Of a stretch of 64,000 nt of DNA, positions 57,709-64,000 are shown in pieces. Both the position numbers and the translations under genes were made by a program. The number at the start of each line of letters is the position of its first letter. Positions within the stretch are counted from its first letter, which is position 1. The notes under the pieces were generated by a model. It was not told where the DNA came from. It saw only the letters and a list, made by a program, of their open reading frames with translations, and searched no databases. The stretch comes from UMGS1519 sp050951005 (GTDB taxonomy: Bacteria; Actinomycetota; Coriobacteriia; Coriobacteriales; Eggerthellaceae): NCBI GenBank assembly GCA_050951005.1, contig JBMNIP010000002.1, positions 620,001-684,000 on the forward strand, in the 5' to 3' direction.

Positions 57709-57747
57709 GAAACAGAAAGGGCCGCCGCAGGTTACCCGCGGCGGCCC
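57709..57747 (-). terminator. Terminator after the BASS-family gene
   Basis: GGGCCGCCGC pairs with GCGGCGGCCC (57719-57728 with 57738-57747, loop of 9). Read leftward it is followed by TTTCTGTTT, a good U-rich tail. It ends the transcript that starts in the T-box leader. Confidence 0.82.
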
Positions 57748-57772
57748 CGACATGAATGCCTACCGGATTATC

Positions 57773-58837
57773 TTAACGGGAGGCAACCTCGGTGGCCTCG
57801 ACGGCAGTCGATGCAGCAACGGGCTTCGCCGCATCTTCGCCCTTGGCAGCTTTGCGGTCGTCCCACGCGGCGAAGGCGTTGGCAAGCAGCGTGCCGCTGA
57901 TGGAATGCCACACGCAGGAGACCGCGCAGATGATGGCCGCCTGCGGCATGGCAGCGAACTGGGCCGTAGTTGTGGCCAGGTTCGTGGCCAGGCCCGCATT
58001 CTGCATGCCGACCTCCAGCGAAAGCGTGCGCTTCTTAGGCACGTTCATATGCGACAGCTTGCCGGCGCCGTATCCCAGCAGATAGCCGATGCCGTTGTGC
58101 AGGAGCACCGCGGCGAAGATCACCGCGCCGGACGTGAAGAACAGCTGGCCCTGCGACGAGGTCACACCGCCGACGACGCACGCCAGGCCGAGCACGGCCA
58201 CGCCGGGCATGCACTTGGCGATTTCACGGTACGTGGCGTTCGACTCGAGCGCCCAATTTAGCAAGAAGCCCAGAATCACCGGCAGAATCACCGTCTCGAT
58301 GATGGACAGGAACATGGGCAGCGCCTCCAGATGGATGCTGATGCCGTTTGCCATCTGCGTGACCAGGAAGGGCGTCATCAGAGGGGCCAGCAGCGTGGAG
58401 ACTGTGCTGAGTCCAACCGAGTACGCCACATCGCCGTGGCACAGGTAGCTCATGATGTTGGAGGATACACCGCCCGGGCAGCACCCCACGAGGATCAGGC
58501 CCAGCGCAAGCGCATCGGGCAGGTTGAGCAGATGGCAGATGAACAGCGCCGAGAACGGCATGATCAGGTACTGCGCGATGGCGCCCAGGCAGATGTCGAA
58601 CGGATGCTGGGCCAGAATCCGGAAATCCTGCTTGGTCAACGTCAGACCCATGCAGAACATGATGAACCCGATAATCAGCGATTGCCACGTGAAGCCGTTT
58701 CCCAACGGATCCACGAACAGCTTCGTATTCACCCATGCCATCATCGCCGGCCAAATGAGCGTCAACACCGCAATGGCGATGACGAACACCGACGAACGGC
58801 TCGAAAGTACCTGGCTCAGTTTCTGCAACGCTTTCAT
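57773..58837 (-). CDS. BASS-family transporter (bile acid:sodium symporter family)
   Basis: A 354-residue membrane carrier. The BASS pattern is clear: MFCMGLTLTKQDF near residue 60, the GCCPGGVSSNIMSYLCHGD segment near 120 that supplies sodium sites, and EVGMQNAGLATNLA near 275. Ten hydrophobic helices are seen. The C-terminal tail (last 30 residues) is hydrophilic and Ala/Glu-rich. I chose ATG at 58837 behind GAGGGTAGGA; an upstream frame would enter the T-box terminator. Because the gene is controlled by a T-box (58863-59130), the cargo is probably an amino acid, an amino-acid-derived acid or a keto-acid rather than a bile acid. Confidence 0.88.
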   Translation of the reverse strand: MKALQKLSQVLSSRSSVFVIAIAVLTLIWPAMMAWVNTKLFVDPLGNGFTWQSLIIGFIMFCMGLTLTKQDFRILAQHPFDICLGAIAQYLIMPFSALFICHLLNLPDALALGLILVGCCPGGVSSNIMSYLCHGDVAYSVGLSTVSTLLAPLMTPFLVTQMANGISIHLEALPMFLSIIETVILPVILGFLLNWALESNATYREIAKCMPGVAVLGLACVVGGVTSSQGQLFFTSGAVIFAAVLLHNGIGYLLGYGAGKLSHMNVPKKRTLSLEVGMQNAGLATNLATTTAQFAAMPQAAIICAVSCVWHSISGTLLANAFAAWDDRKAAKGEDAAKPVAASTAVEATEVASR

Positions 58838-58862
58838 TCCTACCCTCTTTCTAAAGCGACGC

Positions 58863-59130
58863 AATAAAAAAATCCCCCGCAACCCGACCGAGGCTGCGAG
58901 GGACGAACATGAGTCCGCGGTACCACCCTGGTTCCGTGCGGCGGGGCCGCACGACGCTTACGCACCAACATGCGCATCTCACTAACGGGGAATCCCGTCA
59001 GAACCTACTGCGATTTCGGCTCTGCGTCTCGGAGAGGATAATCCATCGGGGCCTGTACGCTGGCTTCCACCATACCCAGCTCGCTGCGGTACCGTATCCC
59101 GACGACCGTGTTCTCGTCATCGACTTTTGC
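58863..59130 (-). ncRNA. T-box leader upstream of the BASS transporter
   Basis: On the minus strand the T-box core AGGGTGGTACCGCGG lies at 58915-58929. A terminator follows: CCCTCGCAGCC pairs with GGTTGCGGGGG over 11 bases (58892-58902 with 58874-58884) and is followed by ATTTTTTTA. Part of the core can instead pair with the 5 prime arm of this stem, as in the antiterminator. Stem I is seen upstream: CGTCGGG/CCCGATG as a helix, a distal GCTGG/CCAGC arm with the AGCGAGC bulge, and a GATGACGAGA motif below. The specifier loop carries GATTATCC; AUU (Ile) with the usual following A fits best, but UUA or UAU cannot be excluded. Confidence 0.9.
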
Positions 59131-59307
59131 TTCCTATGAAGTTGTGCCCATATTCTAGGTCTGCCGAAACGGCATGCAAGCATCGCCACATTTAGTTCAC
59201 ATTAGGAAACTTTCCCTCCTGTGCTACGCTTGGGCAGAGAGCGGAGCAACGGCGGCAACCGCTGGCTCCGTTCCAGCAGGTAAACAGGCACGAAGCAGAG
59301 GCGAACC

Positions 59308-59616
59308 ATGGGCAGCAAGAAGCGCTCGGCACAGCAGCGTCAGCGTGACGCCTTCCGCGCCCAGCTCGCCGACGGCGCGGGCATGGATGACCTGTTCGCC
59401 CGCGAAGAGGAACGTCGCCAGGATGATGCCCGCCAACGCGATGAGGCTCGCCGAGAGAAGGCATGCACCTCGAAGAACCGTTATGATTCGCTGGAAGAAG
59501 CGCGCGCAACCATTGCCTGGTGTGCCGACCACGGCCGCCGCGGCCTGCAGGCGTACCGTTGTCCCTACTGCAAGGGATGGCATCTGACCTCGCATCCGCA
59601 CCGCAGCGGCAACTGA
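59308..59616 (+). CDS. Small zinc-ribbon-like protein
   Basis: A 102-residue very basic and acidic mixed protein. The first 50 residues are a charged helix (EERRQDDARQRDEARREKA type). The end, YRCPYCKGWHLTSH, with CADHG upstream, gives C-x2-C and C/H ligands for a small zinc ribbon; this C-P-Y-C-x-x-W-H-L form is common in phage and integrative-element proteins. ATG at 59308 follows GCAGAGGCG. It ends one base before the convergent stop of the radical SAM gene. Function unknown. Confidence 0.65.
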   Translation: MGSKKRSAQQRQRDAFRAQLADGAGMDDLFAREEERRQDDARQRDEARREKACTSKNRYDSLEEARATIAWCADHGRRGLQAYRCPYCKGWHLTSHPHRSGN

Positions 59617-60969
59617 TCAGTGGTAGAACTTGCCCATCCGATGGTCTTCCGCCCACAGCTTCTCGGCAGTGGGCACCCAATTCTGCGCATACTCCTTGCA
59701 GCGGTTGCTCAGCATCTCTGCCGTCTCTTCTCCCTCGAGGTTCGACGAATGCGCGCCCGTCTCCTTCACCAAGCGCGGTAGGATCTCGGGATTTTCCAGC
59801 ATGGGACAGGGGCGCAGCATATTGTCGTTGAAGGGCTGGCCGTCGTGGTACGCCATGAACAGCGGGCGGCGCAGCGCCTCCAGCAACGGCATATCATGGA
59901 TGTTCGAGTCGCTGAAGTGCACGAACACACAGGGATCGACATCGCCCGCCGCATTGATGTGCAAGTAGCGACGTCCGCCGGCGATGCAGCCCTGCACGAA
60001 CTGGCCGTCGTTCTGGAAATCCATCGCAAAGATGGGCTTGGTCATGCGGATTTCGCGGGAGCGCCGATACATCTTCTCACGCTGCTCGGGGGTGCACATC
60101 AACTGGAGGTTCGCATCGGACCCCACCGGCATGTAATGGAAGTACCAGATAAACGATGCGCCCAGGGAAACCACCTTGTCGATGAACTCATCGCTGGATA
60201 CGGCGTCGATGTTCTCGCTGGTATAGCATGCGGAGATGCCGAACGGCAGGTGGTTCTCGTGCAGCAGCTTCATGGCACCCATCACCTTCTGATAGGTGCC
60301 TTGGCCGCGGCGGAAGTCCGTAGTCTCCTCGTTGCCTTCGAGGCTGATAGCCGGCACGAAGTTCCCCACTTCCAGCATCGCGTCGCAGAACTCCTGGTCG
60401 ATCAGCGTACCGTTCGTAAAGCAGAGGAACACGCAGTCGTTGTGTTTGCGGCATAGCTCGATGATGTCCTTCTTGCGCACCAGCGGCTCGCCGCCTGTGT
60501 AGATGTACAGGTAAACGCCCAGGTCCTTGCCCTGCTGGATAATGCTGTCGATGTCTTCGAAGGTCAGGTTCAGACGGTTGCCGTAATCGGCTGCCCAGCA
60601 GCCCTTGCAGTGCAGATTGCACGCACTGGTGGGGTCCAGCAGAATGGTCCAGGGGATGTTGCACTGGTACTTCTCACGCATCTTCGCCTGTTGCTTCCAT
60701 CCCAATACCCCGGCATACAGCAAGAAGTTGATGACCAGCTTGTTCGTAACGTTCTCATCGATGGTATCGCCGAACGTGTACATCATCTGGTACATGTTGT
60801 CATCGGGATTGTCCAGATGCTTGTGGATCGCATCCATCTGGTGCGGAAACGTCTTATAGGCTACGGCATCGGCGATTTTCGTCAGCGTGCCCAGTGAAGG
60901 GTTTTCGCTTTTCCGCAACTGTCCGATCTGGTTCAGGATGATGTTTTCAAGAACCTTATGCCTGCGCAT
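59617..60969 (-). CDS. Radical SAM/SPASM-type protein
   Basis: A 450-residue enzyme that uses a 4Fe-4S cluster and S-adenosylmethionine. The cluster motif CNLHCKGC lies near residue 116-123, then YTGGEPLVRKKDI, a standard GGEP motif. After residue 330 a C-terminal part with CIAGGRRYLHINAAGDVDPCVF and RPCPMLENPE holds the cysteines of a SPASM-like auxiliary site. The N-terminal 100 residues are helical and may recognise the substrate. A perfect inverted repeat (61057-61077) lies 90 bases upstream. No ribosomal peptide precursor is seen beside it, so peptide modification is possible but not shown. Confidence 0.85.
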   Translation of the reverse strand: MRRHKVLENIILNQIGQLRKSENPSLGTLTKIADAVAYKTFPHQMDAIHKHLDNPDDNMYQMMYTFGDTIDENVTNKLVINFLLYAGVLGWKQQAKMREKYQCNIPWTILLDPTSACNLHCKGCWAADYGNRLNLTFEDIDSIIQQGKDLGVYLYIYTGGEPLVRKKDIIELCRKHNDCVFLCFTNGTLIDQEFCDAMLEVGNFVPAISLEGNEETTDFRRGQGTYQKVMGAMKLLHENHLPFGISACYTSENIDAVSSDEFIDKVVSLGASFIWYFHYMPVGSDANLQLMCTPEQREKMYRRSREIRMTKPIFAMDFQNDGQFVQGCIAGGRRYLHINAAGDVDPCVFVHFSDSNIHDMPLLEALRRPLFMAYHDGQPFNDNMLRPCPMLENPEILPRLVKETGAHSSNLEGEETAEMLSNRCKEYAQNWVPTAEKLWAEDHRMGKFYH

Positions 60970-61056
60970 GTCCTACCCTTCTTTCGGCCCGCGAGACGCC
61001 CGGCAGATGGGAACCATGTCTGAAAGCGTACCGTGCGGACCCTCCCTCGCTATTCG

Positions 61057-61077
61057 TTCGCAATCTATTCTTGCGAA
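61057..61077. promoter_or_regulatory. Inverted repeat upstream of the radical SAM gene
   Basis: TTCGCAA-N7-TTGCGAA is a perfect 7-base inverted repeat, about 90 bases from the radical SAM start. It could be an operator. No cognate regulator is encoded next to it. Confidence 0.4.
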
Positions 61078-61223
61078 TTTTTCGGGTAGGGGGTGACCCA
61101 ACAGGGTTTATGTAAGGAAACGGAAAACTTCGTTATCCGAACGGCAGGAAAAAGGCGCCGCCCACGGAACCAACTTGCAGGGTCAATCCGTGGAATCGAC
61201 ACCGATATGGAATGCCGCGCGCG

Positions 61224-61847
61224 TTAGTTCTGCGAATCCACCAAGTCGGGGAACAGCTCCAGTAACTTGTGCACCGGCAGGCCCACGATGTTATCGTAGT
61301 CGCCTTCATACGAGGCTACCAGTTTCCCGCCTTCGCCTTGGATACCGTAGGCACCTGCCTTGTCGCGCGATTCGCCCGTGGCCACGTAGGCGGCAATCTG
61401 CTCTTCGGTCAGTTCCTTGAACGTAACCTGGCTTATCTCGTGAAACTCACGATGCGCCATGCTGATCTTATCCGGCGCCGTGGCCAACACGCGCCACACC
61501 GCCACTCCGGTGATTACCTGATGGGTACGGCCCGAAAGCTTGCGCAGCATGTTCTTGGCGTCCTCGGCGAACTTCGGCTTACCGAAGACCTCACCGTCGA
61601 GCACCACCATGGTATCCGCCCCGATAATCGTGGCCTGTCCCAGGTACGGTTGGGCCAACAACGCCTGAACGGCCGCGCCCGCTTTACGCTGGGCCAGCGT
61701 CTCAGCCGCCTTCGCGGGATCGGCGCGCAAGTCATCGTCCAACGACTCGTCCACATCCGACTTGAAAACGGTGTAGTGCACGCCTGCCTTGTCTAACAGC
61801 TCCCGACGCCGTGGGCTGCCCGAGGCCAGGATGGTATCCGTGATCAT
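61224..61847 (-). CDS. maf: Maf-like nucleoside triphosphate pyrophosphatase
   Basis: A 207-residue protein of the Maf/HAM1-related group, which cleaves non-canonical or dTTP/UTP-type nucleotides to monophosphates. The N-terminal ILASGSPRRRELL (residues 6-18), the GADTMVV aspartate in the centre, the GKP motif and DKAGAYGIQG are all typical. The ATG at 61847 starts 3 bases after the tilS stop at 61851, so the two are coupled. It is probably housekeeping. Confidence 0.93.
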   Translation of the reverse strand: MITDTILASGSPRRRELLDKAGVHYTVFKSDVDESLDDDLRADPAKAAETLAQRKAGAAVQALLAQPYLGQATIIGADTMVVLDGEVFGKPKFAEDAKNMLRKLSGRTHQVITGVAVWRVLATAPDKISMAHREFHEISQVTFKELTEEQIAAYVATGESRDKAGAYGIQGEGGKLVASYEGDYDNIVGLPVHKLLELFPDLVDSQN

Positions 61848-61850
61848 TGG

Positions 61851-62972
61851 CTATCCCTGCTTTCTCCGTGCGCGATACGCAGCCATAGGCTCGATGCGCA
61901 ATCCCTGCTTGTTTGCGCTGAGCGCCAGGTCCCCCTGGATGTTCCCGGTATACCCGCTGATAGGCACCCCATCGGCAAAGCCGTCGGTGATAGCGTTTAC
62001 GGCCGCTGTCTCGACGCGCGCATCGCTTCCCAGGATCAGCTGCAGCACCTGGAAGGCCACCCGGCGCTGCATCGGCAAGGGGCTGGCACCGAATTCCGGC
62101 TGCAGCACGCAACCATCTTCCCATCGGGGCGTATCTTCGCCATCGGCACGGCCGAGCCAGGAGACCACCTGCTCCATCAGGGATTCCGCCTGTGCATCCA
62201 ACATGTCGTCTTCGTCGCCGATCAGGTTCATGGAACGGCACAGGGTGTCGAGCAGCTGCGGATTGCGTTCCTTTGCCAGCGGCACGATCTCCTGCCGCAC
62301 GAACGCCCGGAAGCGGTCCGTGTGCGCATTCGTGGCATCCTCGCGCCAGAGCTCGCCCGATTCGTCTTGCACCACCGGGCGGTTCTTGTCGTCGGCGTCT
62401 GCCCGTTTGCGGATATAGGTACGCAGGTCCTCGCGACTTACATCTAGGAGCGGACGCACCACCGGGCCGTTGCGATAGAGCATCGAGCGGAAACCACCCG
62501 GACCTGTGCCCACGATGGATCGCATGTAGAAGTTCTCCACGCGATCGTCCTGGGTGTGGGCGGTCATGATGCGCCCCGAGCTGAGCGGCGCCGACAGATC
62601 CAAGCACAGGTGTGCCAGGGCATCGCTTGCCGCCGTGTAGCGTTCGCGCCGCCCGATGGCCTCCAGGTTCTCACCAGTCTCCTTGGCTTTGCCGGCAACA
62701 TCCACGTCCATACGGAAGAAGCGGGCGCCGAGGATCTCGGCCAGTTTCTGCACGAAGATCGCATCGTCATCGGCATCCTTGCCGCGCAGATGATGGTTCA
62801 CATGGAGCAGCGCCACGGGACCCAGCGCCCCGCAATCGCGCAGTTCACAGGCAAGATAGGCAAGCGCTGTCGAATCGGAGCCTCCCGATACCATCAGGAG
62901 CACCGGCGCTTCGGCATCCACCAGATGCCGCTCGGCAATGGTGCGCTTCACCCGTTCCAGCAAATCCGTCAT
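61851..62972 (-). CDS. tilS: tRNA(Ile)-lysidine synthetase TilS
   Basis: A 373-residue enzyme that modifies the wobble cytidine of the minor isoleucine tRNA to lysidine. The PP-loop SGGSDSTALAYLA lies near residue 30, and the family order HVNHHLRG, then RRERY continues. The C-terminal part (from about 290) is shorter than in E. coli. Start choice: ATG at 62972 has AGGAG 8 bases away; an earlier GTG at 62981 overlaps the ribosome site. It is upstream of and coupled with maf. Usually hpt and ftsH follow tilS, but here they do not. Confidence 0.92.
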   Translation of the reverse strand: MTDLLERVKRTIAERHLVDAEAPVLLMVSGGSDSTALAYLACELRDCGALGPVALLHVNHHLRGKDADDDAIFVQKLAEILGARFFRMDVDVAGKAKETGENLEAIGRRERYTAASDALAHLCLDLSAPLSSGRIMTAHTQDDRVENFYMRSIVGTGPGGFRSMLYRNGPVVRPLLDVSREDLRTYIRKRADADDKNRPVVQDESGELWREDATNAHTDRFRAFVRQEIVPLAKERNPQLLDTLCRSMNLIGDEDDMLDAQAESLMEQVVSWLGRADGEDTPRWEDGCVLQPEFGASPLPMQRRVAFQVLQLILGSDARVETAAVNAITDGFADGVPISGYTGNIQGDLALSANKQGLRIEPMAAYRARRKQG

Positions 62973-63184
62973 GATGGTCACTCCTTCTGCAGGCGGGCAT
63001 GTACCCTTGTCGTTTTTCGCTCCAACCAGCTGATTCGCATGCTAGAGCTTTCGGCAGCTGCCCGCTCCGGGTTTTGATATCGCGTTCCATGATACCGCGA
63101 AGCGCATTTTCCGCGGGGACCCTGCGCGGTTTCCCGATAATTTCAGGCTTTCCTGATATAGTGGCGAAAAGGTTAGGAGCAGCC

Positions 63185-63550
63185 ATGCATTTCATCATCC
63201 GCTGGATTATCACGGCCATCGCCGTCGCCGCTGCCATTGCTGTGGTTCCCGGCATCCAGATCACCAGCCCCCAGAGTTCGGTGGAGGCGATTGCCGTCAT
63301 CGCGCTGTTCCTGGCGCTCATCAACATGGTCATCAAGCCGATCCTGAAGGTGCTCGGCGCGCCTATCACGATACTCACTTTGGGTCTGTTCGCCCTGGTG
63401 GTGAACACACTGCTGTTCTACCTGGCTGCCGCCTGCGCCGGCATGTTCGGTGTCGAAGTATCCATAGCCAGCTTCTGGTCGGCATTCTTCGCGGCAATCA
63501 TCATCAGCATCGTCACGTTCATCCTGGACCTGATTCCCGGCTTGAAGTAA
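63185..63550 (+). CDS. Phage-holin-4-type (PF04020-like) membrane protein
   Basis: A 121-residue four-helix membrane protein. Segments are IIRWIITAIAVAAAIAVVPG, AVIALFLALINMVIKPIL, LTLGLFALVVNTLLFYLA and FWSAFFAAIIISIVTFIL. The middle NxxIKPIL-x-x-xxxPITxLTLGLF pattern is the hallmark of this family, which despite the name is normally chromosomal and unconnected with lysis. AGGAGCAGCC precedes the ATG at 63185. It is a single gene between tilS and mtnA with unknown function, likely inner-membrane. Confidence 0.88.
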   Translation: MHFIIRWIITAIAVAAAIAVVPGIQITSPQSSVEAIAVIALFLALINMVIKPILKVLGAPITILTLGLFALVVNTLLFYLAAACAGMFGVEVSIASFWSAFFAAIIISIVTFILDLIPGLK

Positions 63551-63604
63551 CGGCGGTCATCCAGCGACACCGCGTCGGATCCCTGCGGTTCCCACGCCCT
63601 GTGT

Positions 63605-64000
63605 CTAGAGCACGTCTTTCAAGCTCATGAACTTGCGCAGGTTGTAGAGCGCGCCCGACTCATGCACCGCCGGGCGGATGACACCGCGCTCGGTGATGAT
63701 GGCGTTGATCAGCTCGGCAGGCGTCACATCGAAGGCGGGATTGTAGACGTTACGCGGATAGGCCTCCACGTCGCAGACCTCGGACGGGTCACGGAACTCG
63801 ATGGGAATCTGCGAGCCTTCGTCCAGCGAGATGTCGATGGTCGAAGTCGGTGCCGCAACGTAGAACGGGATGCGATGGTAGTCCGCCGCAATCGCCAACT
63901 GATAGGTACCGATCTTGTTCGCGGTATCGCCGTTCGCGCAAATCCGGTCGGCACCCACGATCACGGCATCGACCAGACCCTGTTTCATGAGCATGGCTGC
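63605..64000 (-). CDS. mtnA: Methylthioribose-1-phosphate isomerase, C-terminal part
   Basis: About 131 residues up to the right edge, with the 5 prime end outside the window. The stretch VDAVIVGADRICANGDTANKIGTYQLA contains the family block GADRI-x-x-NGD, with the catalytic aspartate, and APTSTIDISL and NPAFDVTP close the motif order of MtnA/eIF2B-alpha-type enzymes. The enzyme isomerises 5-methylthioribose-1-phosphate to the ribulose form in the methionine salvage path. The stop is at 63605. The upstream neighbour is not visible. Confidence 0.92.
   Translation of the reverse strand, partial: AAMLMKQGLVDAVIVGADRICANGDTANKIGTYQLAIAADYHRIPFYVAAPTSTIDISLDEGSQIPIEFRDPSEVCDVEAYPRNVYNPAFDVTPAELINAIITERGVIRPAVHESGALYNLRKFMSLKDVL

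Noticed and set aside
1..64000. CRISPR arrays, tRNA or rRNA genes, insertion sequences
   Set aside because: No regularly spaced repeats, no tRNA-like T-arm consensus in a cloverleaf context, no rRNA signature and no transposase frame were seen.

Overview
The window is a dense, GC-rich stretch with short gaps and GTG/ATG starts behind clear Shine-Dalgarno sites. The gene families suggest an anaerobic actinobacterium of the class Coriobacteriia, probably Eggerthellaceae: OFA-type MFS carriers, many acyl-CoA dehydrogenases with ETF, multi-subunit FAD/Fe-S oxidoreductases, radical SAM proteins and a T-box. The genus cannot be fixed from sequence alone. I saw no rRNA, tRNA, CRISPR array, insertion sequence or prophage.

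Region 1 (1-27 kb) is an acyl-CoA/carboxylate region. It has a truncated Crp/Fnr gene at the left edge, two MFS carriers, two AMP-forming acyl-CoA ligases, a class I and a class III CoA-transferase, four acyl-CoA dehydrogenases, two short-chain dehydrogenases and ETF beta/alpha. It also holds a nitrilase, an Amt ammonium channel, two near-identical TIGR04076-type proteins, one intact Crp/Fnr regulator and two TetR regulators. There is no enoyl-CoA hydratase or thiolase, so it does not form a complete beta-oxidation set. Activation of exogenous acids followed by oxidation or reduction at the alpha-beta bond through ETF fits better. Palindromic operator candidates sit at most control points.

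Region 2 (26.8-33.9 kb) is a LysR-controlled redox cluster. A divergent LysR gene faces a 2Fe-2S protein, an FAD/4Fe-4S oxidoreductase, a BFD-like 2Fe-2S protein, a DAO-type flavoprotein and an ornithine-cyclodeaminase-like protein. A perfect terminator follows, then an NDH-2-like NADH dehydrogenase. The first four subunits resemble HcnABC or D-hydroxyproline/opine dehydrogenases, so the likely job is oxidation of an amino or imino acid or an amine.

Region 3 (33.9-44.5 kb) opens with an SOS cassette: a Y-family polymerase with a YolD-like partner and a divergent small gene, each behind a LexA-type box. Next come a Sel1-repeat protein, a TetR regulator, a fused trehalose-6-phosphate synthase/phosphatase, a cysteine-rich ferredoxin-like protein, a membrane protein, and an SDR plus OFA carrier pair. 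Three promoters here share the half-site TGG(A/G)ACGATT, which suggests one TetR regulon.

Region 4 (44.5-50.7 kb) is a five-gene nonulosonic (sialic-like) acid locus: a polysialyltransferase-like protein, NeuB without a SAF domain, a CBS-cupin fusion, a NeuA-HAD fusion and a GT-B-like protein.

Region 5 (50.9-64 kb) holds an ECF cobalt/nickel importer (CbiM-CbiQ-CbiO with a His-rich CbiO), a coiled-coil HTH protein, an HxlR/thioredoxin divergent pair, an HD-type protein, PlsY, a T-box-controlled BASS-family transporter, a small zinc-ribbon protein and a radical SAM/SPASM protein. It ends with Maf, TilS, a small 4-TM membrane protein and the C-terminal part of MtnA at the right edge.
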